DNA of 64,000 nucleotides from Sepioteuthis lessoniana (lineage: Eukaryota; Mollusca; Cephalopoda; Myopsida; Loliginidae), in NCBI GenBank assembly GCA_963585895.1, contig OY757934.1, positions 31,195,923 through 31,259,922 of the forward strand, in the 5' to 3' direction. Numbering within the stretch: the stretch's first letter is position 1; every line of letters begins with the position of its first letter. The translations under genes and the position numbers were made by a program. The notes beneath the pieces are model-generated. The model saw only the letters and a program-made list of their open reading frames with translations. It did no database searches and was not told where the DNA came from. Shown here piece by piece: positions 1 to 10,725 of this stretch.

Positions 1-390
1 AAAGATTTTGTTGTCATGATTTTCTGATCACATAATTCTGATAGGCACTCATAAACTATAACCACAAACAATTATGATTGATTTTAATTCATATTTTCCA
101 ATCATTATTGGTGGTTCAAATAATAAAATACATAAGTTTTTTGGTATTTATTATTACAACACATGATTGTGTTACCGTTAGAAAAAAAAGAAGTGATGAC
201 TTATACAAAAGAAGAGAGAAAGAAAGCCACTTTAAAGTATTTCATCAAGGCCAACAGATTCTTTTGACTCTCTCTCCCTGTCCTTCCCTATTGGCCATCT
301 ATCTTGGCAAGTCCAAAAGTATATAGATGTGGTAAATTTATTGTTTCTGTTTGACAAATAAGGAAATAAAGAGCTGTTATGTATCTCTAA
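1..390. other. AT-rich sequence, no gene seen
   Basis: I see no repeat family and no convincing exon here. The only open frame (82 codons) is low-complexity and has no recognisable motif. Confidence 0.5.
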
Positions 391-647
391 GCAACTCCTC
401 TGCATGAGTCAATTTTTTAAGTGAAGTTTTACAGTTTTTGAAATCAGTTTTCTTTCTCTTAGACCGGTTGCCATACCATGGTTAAAGAACCCAGTTTGCC
501 CAACTATTCACCCATAGCTGAAGGGAGAATAGTTGGATTCATACGCTTCCCAAGGGTATGAATTGAAATGCAAACAGCCTTGGGCAAGATTTGAACTCAG
601 GTTACTGTGCTCATCTTCATAACAAACATTACATCATGGGCACCTCC
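391..647 (-). mobile_element. SINE-2 copy (tRNA-derived), old
   Basis: On the minus strand it reads tRNA-like head, B-box-like GAGTTCAAATCTTGC type block, shared core (CTTGGGAAGCGTATGAA) and the SINE-2 tail. The head end is the CATGGGCACCTCC at 634-647. It is diverged relative to the copies at 25068 and 48407. No clean target duplication was found. Confidence 0.75.
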
Positions 648-687
648 AATAAACCAGGAACCAGTTATCTTAGAGTAGTTTGTTTCC

Positions 688-2556
688 ATGAATTCATAAC
701 AGTTTGGTTTGGTTGTTTTGTTTTATGGGTCATTTAACTCTGACTTAAGTCATTTTGATAAAAGTTTTAAACAATTCAGTTTAGCATAAGTACAGTTTTT
801 TGTCTGCACACAGTTAAATGCCAAAACAGTTCTATATTCAGTTTAGCATAAGTATGCAGTTTAAACACACAATTAAATGTAAAACCATGGTTTGGTTTGG
901 TTTTATGGCATATCAACTATTGTAGGTTATTTAATGCATATACATATACATATAAACCGTTTTATTTCAAACAATTCAGTTTAGTCAACAAAGTTAAATG
1001 GTTCCAAGTATTGCTATGTATCACTAGCAATTCAATTAAACATCAGTCATTTACACATTGTTAAATGTCAAAACCATTCTATTTCAAATAACTCAGTTCA
1101 GCATAAGTACACAGTTTAGTTCTATTTGATCTATAGATAGGGCCCTATCAGGTGCAACTACTCCAGGTTTGAGTGGACCTGGGAGTGATGGCAATGAAAA
1201 GGTTCTCTGTATTCCCAAAAACTTCTCCATTACTGGTGTCTCACCATCAGATTGTTTAGTGTCATATCAGGACACTCGTTGGTAGGGAGTCTTACCCCTC
1301 TGCAGAGATGCAGTGGGTGTATTCTGCAGCCCCAGTCAACTGGGCCCAGTTTGGTTTGATTCGGTTTTATGACATATCAACCATTGTAGGTTATTCAATA
1401 CCAAATCCTTTTTAAACATATATACATTAAATATATGATTTTCAAACACATTTTGCTGATAACATTTTTAAACAGGTTTGAGCTCTTTTTTTACACTGGT
1501 TTACAAAGAAATTGAGGCAAGTAGATCTAAGAAGTGCTGAAGGATACTAATTCTGAGGAGCTTCTTAACTTAAGGGAACTGAGAGCATGGGAAGCATTCA
1601 AGTCAGTCTGTAGTGGCTTCCTTGGTAACACACGCGTACCAGATTACTAAGCCTGTATTAAGAAGTTGCTAAAGTCTTATGAGGATATGGGGTGCTGAAT
1701 GTCACTCAAGATTCATTTTCTTCATTCCCACCTCAACTTCTTCCCGTCAAACCTTGGATCAGTGAGTGATGAGCATGGAGAAAGATTCCACCAAGACATT
1801 ACGAAGATGGAGAGCAACTATCAAGGCAAATGGAACCCCGGCATGATGGGAGACTTCTGCTAGATGCTCTTGCGTGACATCCTGGAGGCAAAATACACCA
1901 GATCTTCTAAGAATACATACTTTTGACTGTCTGTGGTACTATGAATTGTGTAATTGTGTCATCCAAGTATACTGATTCAATCAGTGTTCTTTATCTATCC
2001 TGTTTTATCTGTTATAAGCTGCTGCAACTCTTGAAATATGCACCTATATTCTCTGTTTATACTAAAATGAGACTATTTAAAAGCCAGAAAACTAGATGTG
2101 ATAGAGCAAAACTATTTATTAAATTTGAATTCAGCACACCCAAATTCACAGAAAACACCTATCCCCATTCTTGCCTCAGACCAAAAATTTATTTTTGTAA
2201 ACCAGTGTTATTGCTATGTATCACTAACAATTCAATTAAACATCCGGCATTTGTTTACACACTGTTAAATGTAAAAGCAGATCTATTTAAAACAAATCAA
2301 TTTAGCATAAGTACACAGTTTAAATATCAAACAGTTCTACTTGATACATAGATAGGACCCTATATCAGGTGATACCAGTACAGGTCAGAGTGGACCTGTG
2401 AGCAATGGCAATGAAGGAGTACTCCACATTCCCCGAAGCTCTAACATTACTGAAGCCTCACCCTCAAATTGATTAGTATCATATCTCGGACATTCATTGA
2501 GATGCAGTCAGTGTATTCTGCAGCCCCAGCCAACTGGACTATGAATTCATAATAGT
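688..2556 (-). mobile_element. V retroposon, head-to-tail dimer with one target duplication
   Basis: Two V units lie in the same orientation: 704-1347 and 1348-2540 (the second enlarged by a DNA transposon at 1494-2207). Each shows on the plus strand a tail (GGTTTTATGRCATATCAAC type, degraded in the first), tandem units, then the head ending CCAACTGG. The pair together is flanked by ATGAATTCATAACAGT (688-703) and ATGAATTCATAATAGT (2541-2556), 15 of 16 identical. I see no duplication at the internal junction, so the two units probably arrived as one dimeric copy. V elements carry no coding region; their tail matches SINE-1, which suggests mobilisation by an unseen LINE. Confidence 0.75.
1494..2207 (+). 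mobile_element. CACTG-ended DNA transposon, internally deleted copy
   Basis: Ends are CACTGGTTTAC and GTAAACCAGTG with TTA on both sides, a 3-bp target duplication. It keeps about 28 bp of one end and about 690 bp of the other, including the last part of a coding region that in the plus-strand reading contains SLKIHFLHSHLNFFP and DEHGERFHQDI, with several stops. The same sequence occurs in the larger copy at 58368-60540. Termini and duplication length fit the EnSpm/CACTA (CMC) group; PIF/Harbinger also makes TWA duplications, so the superfamily is not settled. It interrupts a V element and is therefore younger than it. Confidence 0.8.
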
Positions 2557-2780
2557 CATTTAGCTATTGTCAAGCTTTCAATAAGTAAATATATATTTTA
2601 ACCGGTAAAGCATAACCTCCTTGCAAATTTTATATAAGGAGACATTGAACTTCAGAAAGTATTTGATAAAATACTTTTCAGTGGTGGTAATGATAATATT
2701 TTTTATGAAAATGTTTAATTACCATAATTAAAATTTCAATTGTTTTAGTCTACTAATTTTGTACACAAACACACATACAT

Positions 2781-2996
2781 GGGTGTAATGGCCAAAGTGC
2801 AGAACTGAGACCTTCAAGTAAGCAAGTTCAAACTCCAGTTGTGCTGATGCTTTCACTTTTACACTAATACTCTAATGAAAGGCAGGAACTCCTTTATCCC
2901 TTAAAGTTATGGGTTGAATAGTATCAGTGCTGTTCTTCTACAAGGATGGCTTTGGCACTAAGTAACCCACAAAGGTTGACATGCCATGAAAGAAAC
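2781..2996 (+). mobile_element. SINE-1 copy
   Basis: tRNA-like head (GTGTAATGGCCAAAGTGC), B box AAGTTCAAACTCCAG, degraded core, then the family tail with GGTTGACATGCCATGAAA. Non-autonomous, pol III type head inferred from the A and B boxes. Confidence 0.8.
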
Positions 2997-3198
2997 TGAA
3001 CACATACACGTTCTTTTTTTAAGCATGTTTCATTAAATATGACAAAGATTTTTATCAAGATTTTTTGTTTTTTTGGAGGTTTTTCAAGCTGACCAGATGT
3101 TCCAAATGTCAATTAATACTGTTTAAAACCTGTCTAAAGCTTTATGTAATGCAATTATTTTTGTTTATTCTAAGTGATAATCAAAGTGTTTTGGCATT

Positions 3199-3200
<2 letters not shown>

Positions 3201-3243
<43 letters not shown>
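3201..3243. repeat. (TA)n microsatellite
   Basis: About 21 TA dinucleotides without interruption. Confidence 0.95.
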
Positions 3244-3925
<682 letters not shown>

Positions 3926-4084
3926 TTATAAGTGAAGGAACTTTTTACGTATATCTTTTTATGAATATGTTATCTGCCACCTGGAGTGCTCAATTCTTGA
4001 GAAGAGCTGTTGCATTTCAGTATATGTGGCCTCCAGCAAATTCCCTACAAGAGAGCTCAACCCATGGTGGGAAGCCTATATTGT

Positions 4085-4212
4085 TATCCACAGGCAAACT
4101 GTTTTGTTGAATCACAACTCTTCAGTGTAACTAGATCAGCAAGATGCTTCTAGCTGGGATCGAAACCCGGGTGACTTTATGTTAGTCGGACATCTTATCC
4201 CAGAGCCATCCT
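4085..4212 (-). mobile_element. SINE-5 fragment (tRNA-like)
   Basis: The minus strand contains GGGTTTCGATCCCAGC, a near-perfect pol III B box, after a tRNA-like A-box region, followed by CACTGAAGAGTTGTGAT. Same family as 3791-3925 and 19222-19532. Confidence 0.65.
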
Positions 4213-4397
4213 TATTAGCCCAAATTACTCTAAGCACCAGGTCTTCTGTATTAGCAGCAACTGAGAGACACTGATGGACGACATGTTCTTTTAAAATCTA
4301 TCCAAATTCATTCATTTATACATACATTATGAATGATAATCTTTTAAAAGCAGTTGGTGGGTGGAGGTCCTCTTGCAATAGTGGCTATGATATCATA

Positions 4398-4640
4398 GTA
4401 AAGTAAAGTTGGCAACTGTAGTTGAGGGTGACCAGAAGGCTCCCTTTTCAATAGCTACTATACCGAGGTGTAGGGGAGGGCACTACTCTTTTCCCTGGAT
4501 TGCTCCACTTTACCCTTATATTGCTGAGTGTTAAGCAAGGAGGTATCAAGAACCATTTTTAAAGTCTTTTGTATGACACAACCTGGGATTGAACCCAGGT
4601 CTCCCAGACCATTGGTGAGCACTCTACCCACTCACTCTTA
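4398..4640 (-). mobile_element. SINE-3 copy
   Basis: The minus strand reads a tRNA-like head with ACCTGGGTTCAATCCCAGG (B box inside), then the body, then the tail ending in GTTGGCAACTTTACTTTAC. Good full-length example of the family. Confidence 0.8.
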
Positions 4641-4643
4641 GAC

Positions 4644-4800
4644 ACTTAACCTTGGGAAAGGTATGAGCTCACTCATTTCTATGGTTATGAATTAAATAGT
4701 ATCACTACTTTTCATCTTCAAGGATGGCTTTAGCATTGAATAACCCACAAAGATTGATATGTCATAAAACAAAGAAACCAAATCAGACTAAAAGCAGTTG
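4644..4800 (+). mobile_element. SINE-1, 5'-truncated
   Basis: Starts within the shared core (CTTGGGAAAGGTATGAG) and runs through the tail AGATTGATATGTCATAAAAC. The head is missing. Confidence 0.7.
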
Positions 4801-5077
4801 GTACTATTTACCAACCCCTCCGCTCGGGCAGGATATGACACAAGGTCAATTTTTAAGCGGAGTTTAACAGGTTTGAATTCAGAGTTTTCCTTCTCCTAGA
4901 CTAGTTGCCTCACCAAGGCTGAAGAACCTAGTCCGTCCTACTATTTACCCATAGCTGGAGGGAGAATAAGGGGGTTCATACCTTTCCCAAGGGTATTTGC
5001 CCGAAAGTGAACGTAATAGCGCGACTGGAGTACGAACTCGCGTACTACGATTCTGCAAAAACTAAAAGCAGTTGGTA
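4787..5077 (-). mobile_element. Mosaic SINE: SINE-1 head joined to SINE-2 tail
   Basis: The element (4804-5060) is flanked by perfect 17-bp duplications ACTAAAAGCAGTTGGTA at 4787-4803 and 5061-5077. On the minus strand the head is of SINE-1 type (GTAGTACGCGAGTTCG, ACTCCAGTCGCG), the core is the one common to both families, and the 3' half is of SINE-2 type, ending CCCGAGCGGAGGGGTTGG. It is intact at both ends, so the mosaic itself was copied and inserted. It retains several CpGs and looks young. Confidence 0.8.
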
Positions 5078-5679
5078 GTTAGTTTTAGTAGTCAAGCTCA
5101 ACTCAAATTTTATTGATATCATTTATTTTCTGATGAATTTGAAAATAAATAAATCACACTCATTACTCGCTAAGATGAAAGATGTAACCTAAAATTTATA
5201 AATCAAGTTATAACTAGATTCACCACAAATTTATTAGATTTAATAAGTATTGTGCCAGTTCAAATACATGCATATTTTATTAAGTGTTTCAAAAGAATCT
5301 TTTGGGCAATCTGGCAAATGTAATTAGCCTGCCAAATGTCTGGAAATATCTATAACTATTAAAGAGTAAACTAAAACTTCCGTGTATTTCATCTGCAGAA
5401 GATATGAAAATTCAATAAAGAGATAGTTGTAGTTGATAGTGAAACACGTTAGATTAAAAAAAAAAACAGCAGCAGTAGCAGCTCTCAGACATAGAACTAT
5501 TTTCTGCCAATCTTAATCAGTTCTTTCACAATTCTCTATGACTTGCAGGATGTTTTTGCTAACTAAATATATTCCTCGGAATACTTATTTTTGTAACTTA
5601 TTAGATTAACAGTTTCCACCCAGATTTATCTACATATACACACACATGTAAAACAATAAATATAAATTTTAATTCATAT
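5078..5679. other. Unassigned AT-rich sequence
   Basis: Contains a short CAG-like run near 5468-5482; no gene or known repeat recognised. Confidence 0.4.
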
Positions 5680-6418
5680 GAGGGTCATTCAATAAAGAAG
5701 GTGAAATATAACCAAAGGAACCTCTGTTTACAGTTGCAACTTTTTTAAAGAAGTCAATAGTGATTGGTCCTTTTATGTCTCAGATGACTGTCAGCATGAC
5801 CTTCTTTACTGACCAATGCACTTGGAACTTTTTCTTTACTGGAGCATCAGTATGTTTCTGTTGTATAGTGGCTCGTACCATATGACTTCTGGTATCTTGG
5901 AGGTATAAAAGACGTTGTGTTTCTTAAGCACGTCAATACTGAAAGATCTCGGTCAGTAGTAAGACCAACTTCGGACGTAACACCCACAGTGCAAAACTTA
6001 TGATATTTGTCGGGCTATACCACTTCAGTTAATAAATAATTAACCCTATTTCACTGTGTATCTCTTCCTTACCATGATACAACAGTTTCCACTCCATGGA
6101 CAGTCTTTTCATTTTTTAACTCATTTGTAAACATTTTCTGACTAAAACATTCTTCTCTATACTCATCACATATTTTTCTGTAAATTTCACATGGTTTGCA
6201 TTTTTTAACCACTATAAGTTGGATTAGAGACCTCTGTTCAAGCTTGAAGCACTCTTTTTGATTTGCAACCATTTTGAATTGTCACAAAACAAATATTTTT
6301 GCAAGATTAAAAAAATGTTTGCAATAAACTAATTCCAAACAATGCTGAGTTTATATCTATGGAAGAAAATTCTGAAAAAAAAAAAAAATCTATACTTTTT
6401 TTCTTATTGAATAATCCA
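5680..6418 (-). mobile_element. Mariner-like DNA transposon relic
   Basis: The left end is TGAGGGTCATTCAATAAA and the right end is a diverged inverted match (TTATTGAATAATCCACA), next to TA. The minus strand encodes at 6069-6272 a start that resembles a Tc1/mariner N-terminal helix-turn-helix: LEQRSLIQLIVVKKCKPCEIYRK split here as LEQRSLIQ, then CKPCEIYRKICDEY and CFSQKMFTNE. There is no catalytic domain, so it is a dead fragment. A solo LTR sits inside it at 5859-6084. A second relic of the same family is at 49239-49771. Confidence 0.75.
5859..6084 (+). mobile_element. Compact solo LTR with 5-bp target duplication
   Basis: Begins TGTTGTAT and ends ATACAACA, an 8-bp inverted match. It is flanked by GTTTC at 5854-5858 and 6085-6089. 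It carries a TATAAAA box near 5900 and an AATAAA-type signal near 6030, as expected for an LTR promoter and poly(A) region. The unbroken mariner sequence at 49421-49440 shows the empty site. Family unknown; its termini match those of the longer LTRs at 9644, 10804 and 13574 but the interior does not. Confidence 0.75.
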
Positions 6419-6509
6419 CATAGATAGATAGATACCCTTTATTTATTGAATGACTTATTTGATTGATGCAAAATAACTGCATTTTTAGCCATCAACTTTA
6501 AAGCTGTTT

Positions 6510-6807
6510 GCCAGTTGGCTGGGGTTGTAGAATACACCAATGGCATCCCTGCAGAGGGGTAAAACCCCCACAAATGAGTGTCCTGTTTATGACACTAAAC
6601 GATCTGATGGTGAGGTTCCAGTGATGCTGGAGCTTTGGGGAATGCAGAGCACCCTTTCAGAGCCATTGCTCCCAGGTCCACTCTGGCCCGGAATGGTAGC
6701 ACCTGATAGGGCCCAATCTATGGATTAAATAGAACTAAACTGCATACTTATACAAAACTGAATTGTTTGAATTAGAACTGTTTGACTAAACTGAATAGCT
6801 TGAAATA
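6510..6807 (+). mobile_element. V retroposon, head and first units
   Basis: Head GCCAGTTGGCTGGGGTTGT, then CTGCAGAGGGGTAAAACCCC, then the GATAGGGCCC block and about two tandem units. It ends where an oppositely oriented V begins, so it lacks a tail. Confidence 0.75.
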
Positions 6808-7493
6808 GTTGGTTGGTTGGATTTTATGGCATATCAACCTTTGCAGGTTATTTAATGCCAAATCCATTTTTGTAGAATCGTTCAATTTCAAACAATTCAG
6901 TTTAGCAACAGTACTCAGTTTAATTGTCAAAAACATTTCTATTTCAAGCTATTCAATTTATTCACACAGTTCTAATTCAGCTAATTCAGTTTGATATAAG
7001 TATAGATTTTGCCTACACAAAATGTCAAAACAGTTTTATATTAAACAATTTAGTTTAGTATAAGTACGCAATTGGTTGGTTGGGTTTTATGGCATATCAA
7101 CCTTTGTAGGTTATTTAACACCAAGTCCATTTTTATGCAAATAGTCAGTTTAGCATAAGTATGCAGTTTAAATATAAGAACAGTTTAATTATCAAAAACA
7201 TTTCTATTTCAAGCTATTCAGTTTAGTCAAACAGTTCTAATTCAAACAATTCAGTTTTGCATATGTATACAGTTTAGTTCTATTTGTCTCACAGATAGGA
7301 CCCTTTCAGGTGCTACCACTCTGGGATAGATTAACAATGGCAATGAAGGAGTACTCTACATTCCCCAAAGCTCCAGCATTACTGGAGCCTCACTATCAGA
7401 TTGCTTAAAGTCATATCCAGGACACTTGTTGAGGGAGTCTTACCCCATTGCAGAGATGCAGTCGGGGTATTCTACAGCCATAGCAGACTGAGC
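6808..7493 (-). mobile_element. V retroposon with a second internal tail
   Basis: On the plus strand it starts with a V tail (TTTTATGGCATATCAACCTT), runs through tandem units, shows another tail at 7071-7130, more units, and finishes with the head (CTGCAGTC-like, reversed) near 7493. With the preceding plus-oriented head it forms a tail-less, back-to-back arrangement. Confidence 0.7.
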
Positions 7494-7967
7494 TAAATTC
7501 ATTTAACCACATATAATGCAATTAATAAATTGATTGTTTTTATTGACCAAATGAAGCCCAGAGGAAACTTTCTTTGAAGAAATATTTTGATTTGTTAATC
7601 TTATGTCACACCCGTTTGTTTTGAGCTTTTTTGATCATTCAAATTTGATACAAACATTGAAGATTTTATTCTCCTACAAGTTCTTGAGAGCTGCTTTTGC
7701 AGATTCACTTCAGCAGCTATCAATTGACTTTCATCAGTTGCAGAAGAATATTTCTGATTCTTGTCATCTTCAAAGTTCTTGTCTCTGGAACAAAATATTT
7801 GGATCCAATGTTGATTGATAAATTCAATGGTGATCTAACCAAATGGTTGATATTGAATGCAGCTTCTACTGCTTTAATTCCCATTTTAAATACAAATAAT
7901 AAAAGCACTTGTATTTGCTTTTATTTTTCATATTTGACGGCCTAAATTAAACAAGTATGGTTTGGTT
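7494..7967. other. Unassigned sequence
   Basis: Two overlapping short open frames (7603-7945) show no recognisable motif. No repeat match noted. Confidence 0.4.
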
Positions 7968-8065
7968 TCTTTGTTTTTAATGGTCTAGTAGGTAGACCAT
8001 TGTTTGCCAATGGTCCGGGAGACCTGGGTTCAATCCAAGGTTATGTCACACTAAAGATTTTGACT
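7968..8065 (+). mobile_element. SINE-3 fragment
   Basis: Only the tRNA-like head survives: GGTCTAGTAGGTAGACC followed by ACCTGGGTTCAATCC. Confidence 0.65.
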
Positions 8066-8197
8066 CATTTTAGTATATAATAATATATGATATTTATTAG
8101 TCTACAGTAAGTGTGGTTAGTGAACTTTCATCCTTTTTATATCTGTGAAATTGATTTTTAGTTATTCTAATGAATATTTTTCAAAAGTATGACAGTT

Positions 8198-8462
8198 ATA
8201 ACTGCCTCATTGGTCTAGTGGGTAGAGTGTTCGCCAATGGCCTGGGAGACCTGTGTTCAATCCCAAGTCGTCTCATACCAAAGACTATAAGAATGGTACT
8301 TGATACATCCTTGCTTAATACTCACCAATATAAGGTACATATCAAGGGTAAAGTGGAGCAATCCAGAGAAAGGAGCACCGCCCTCCCCTACTCCTCAGTG
8401 TAGTAGCTATAGAAAAGGGAGCCTTCTGGTCACCCTCAACTAGGGTTGTCAACTTTACTTAT
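8198..8462 (+). mobile_element. SINE-3 copy
   Basis: Full head (TTGGTCTAGTGGGTAGAG and TGTTCAATCCC), body and tail GTTGTCAACTTTACTT. The tail runs straight into a minus-strand SINE-1. Confidence 0.8.
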
Positions 8463-8640
8463 TGTGGGTTATTTATTATCAAAGTCACTCTTATAAAAGA
8501 ACAGTAGTGGTACTGTTTAACCCATATCTGAGTGAATAAGGGGGCTTGTACCTTCCCCAAGGGTATTTGTCAAAAAGTGAATATAATCACTGGAGTTTCA
8601 GCTCCCTACAATGTAACCATCTAGCATATTAGCCAATATA
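8463..8640 (-). mobile_element. SINE-1 copy, degraded
   Basis: The minus strand retains the core (CTTGGGGAAGGTACAAG) and a weak head with CTGAAACTCCAG. Confidence 0.55.
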
Positions 8641-8796
8641 CCAAGAGGACTTCCCAAGAAAGTAAACAAGAATAAAAAGTAAGAACAAAATCATTAGCAT
8701 GAAGCAGTAGTGATAAATTTGAGCTTTAAAATGATATGTTACATGAATGTTGTTATGGAACTGATAGGACTTGATGTTAATATCCCATGGAGAAAT

Positions 8797-8797
8797 A

Positions 8798-8830
<33 letters not shown>

Positions 8831-8835
8831 GGGGG
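8797..8835. repeat. (TA)n microsatellite, interrupted
   Basis: Two TA tracts separated by CA. Confidence 0.9.
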
Positions 8836-9281
8836 AAAAATTGGATGGCTCTTTCGTGATATGTCCCTTGATCATCAATGGTTTTGGGTCTTAATTGAAT
8901 CAGCTCTCCTCTGGGTAGCCTATCCCAATCTGAAAAGTGTGGCAGCTACGCAACTACAAAGTCAATGGACATCACCAATAACCAATAGAATCAATCCATG
9001 ATGACCCCGCCCCCTTCCTGCCCAGTCTTAAAATAACTAATTTCAGTTTGATATTTAAATTTTCTTTTTTTTATTCTTGTCTCTTTTTTGCTTCAGTTTT
9101 TCTTTTTTTTTTTTTGGTCTTTTATTTTTTTAATTTATTACAAAATGCACATCAGAATTTAAAATAAGAAAAGACAATTATTTTTGCTGTAACTTGAAAG
9201 ATATTTCTTTTGATTTGGGACAAGAAAAAGAAAAATAGTTTGGGTGGGTCAGTAGAGTTTTTAATAATACTAACAGTAAAA
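8836..9281. other. Unassigned sequence
   Basis: Includes a T-rich stretch at 9058-9140. No gene or family recognised. Confidence 0.4.
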
Positions 9282-9515
9282 AAGTTGGTGACCTTAGCCG
9301 AGGGTAACCTGAAGGCCCCCTTTTCAATAGCTACTACACTGAGGTGTAGGGAAGGGCACTACTCCATTCCCTGGATTGCTCCACTTTACCCTTGATCCTT
9401 ACCTTATAGTGCTGAGTGCTAAGCAAGGCAGCATCAAGCACCATATTTTGAGTCTTTGGTATAACTCAACCTGGGATTGAACCCCAATCTCCCAGACACT
9501 CTACTCCAATTAATA
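9282..9515 (-). mobile_element. SINE-3 copy, head truncated
   Basis: The minus strand has the SINE-3 tail (GTCACCAACTTTTTTACTG), body and CAACCTGGGATTGAACCCC; the A-box part of the head is lost. Confidence 0.7.
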
Positions 9516-9544
9516 ATAATAATCTATCACTATCTGAGCTAATC

Positions 9545-10262
9545 CAAATTGTGCAAGTGGTGCAACCCTACAATAGTACTAAGAAGGCCACAACTTGGAA
9601 GAATTCTTATTTCATTTTATTAAGGAGCTCAGATTTCCCTACTTGTTATATATTGACCGTTGACCGAGCCGTCAATCAAGAGATGCACCTGTGTAAATAA
9701 GTGGAGGAACACCGGAAGCAGGTGGGCACGAGACAATTATGTAACCAGGTGCCACAGATGGTTTGGGTCAGTTCCAGTTGGAATTGGAGTCAGTTGGGGG
9801 ACAAGATGTCAACGTGAGAATCAGCTTGCAGACTGAGGGCTTGTGGCCCTTAGTGACCCACGGTTGAGCAACCCCAGCCAAGATGAGAAAGAAGTGCTGC
9901 TATGGTCAGAAGAACTTGGGGTCAATATGTACCAACTGTCCCTGTCTCCAACTCACCTCTCACACACAACCAACATCAACCCTTCCGAGAATAAAGTGTG
10001 AGAGATATATTTTTATAAAGAAGTGTGTTCGTTCATTCATTGAAATTCGTCATTGTTGTTGACTATGTTTCCGCTAATAGTTGTATATGTATTATGTGTA
10101 TACAACATACTGTCATTAATCTATCAGTAGTAGTTCATGCTTTACCTGTGCATATTTTGATATGTCTTTTAGTAAATGAGCTATTGCTACTGAGGTATGT
10201 GAATTGGTTTACTAATTTCAGAGACTTGGACTTTAATGTAATATCTGTAGAAAATGCTAAAA
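9545..10262 (-). mobile_element. RTE-type LINE fragment, split by a solo LTR
   Basis: Two flanks, 9545-9643 and 10108-10262, are the reverse complement of the LINE coding region that at 55150-55300 reads KFTYLGSSVSS, DRLLIIWKSDL and FFQAAV. The pieces become contiguous once the LTR at 9644-10107 is set aside. Far too short and decayed to be active. Confidence 0.7.
9644..10107 (+). mobile_element. Solo LTR, family S, with TACT target duplication
   Basis: Runs from TGTTATATATTGACC to GTATACAACA and is flanked by TACT at 9640-9643 and 10108-10111. A poly(A) signal GAATAAAG lies near 9990, downstream of a region shared with the copies at 10804 and 13574 (GTCAATATGT, TCCAACTCAC, GTGAGAG blocks). 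It is shorter than the other two, mainly in the first half. A solo LTR is the usual outcome of recombination between the ends of an integrated element. Confidence 0.85.
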
Positions 10263-10274
10263 GGAAACTGCACA

Positions 10275-10336
10275 AAGATACTACATGCTGGATTGAATAT
10301 TAATCCTGGAAGCATCACTCTTACAAAACAGCAGCA
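10275..10336 (+). mobile_element. RTE LINE scrap
   Basis: Plus-strand ACATGCTGGATTGAATATTA and the following CCTGGAAGCA match the LINE block that encodes MLRAILNKSW. It is short and opposite in orientation to the neighbouring LINE piece, so moderate doubt remains. Confidence 0.4.
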
Positions 10337-10344
10337 GGGAGGTG

Positions 10345-10612
10345 TCCTTGTGGTGTATTAGTTAATGTGCTGGACGGCAAAATCGTAGTAAGTGAGTTCA
10401 AACTCCAGTCATGCTATTACATTCACTTTTGTACTATTACATTCACTTTCGTGCTATTACATTCACATTCGCTTTACCCAGGGGAAAGGTATGAACCCTC
10501 TTATCCTCCCAGCTATGGGTTAAATAGTACTACTACTCTTCTAGACAGATAGGTTTGGCTTTAAATAATCCAGGAAGGTTGAAATGCCATCAAACAAAGA
10601 AACAGAAACCAA
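10345..10612 (+). mobile_element. SINE-1 copy
   Basis: Head CCTTGTGGTGTATTAGTTAA, B box GAGTTCAAACTCCAG, core and tail (GGTTGAAATGCCATCAAAC). A short TTACATTCACTTT motif is repeated three times in it (10425-10470). Its 3' part belongs to the tandem-duplicated segment described in the findings. Confidence 0.8.
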
Positions 10613-10636
10613 AGAAAACTTTCTCTCTCCATAGAC

Positions 10637-10655
10637 ACACACACACACACACACA

Positions 10656-10707
<52 letters not shown>

Positions 10708-10708
10708 G
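10637..10708. repeat. Compound (AC)n(GT)n(TA)n microsatellite
   Basis: AC repeats turn into GT repeats at a self-complementary ACGT junction, then TA repeats. A near-copy follows at 11693-11759 in the duplicated segment. Confidence 0.95.
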
Positions 10709-10725
10709 TCACTCCTGGTAAAAGG

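Noticed and set aside
1923-2351. 142-codon open frame
   Set aside because: It spans the non-coding end of the DNA transposon and runs into V sequence; the transposon protein reads in another frame upstream.
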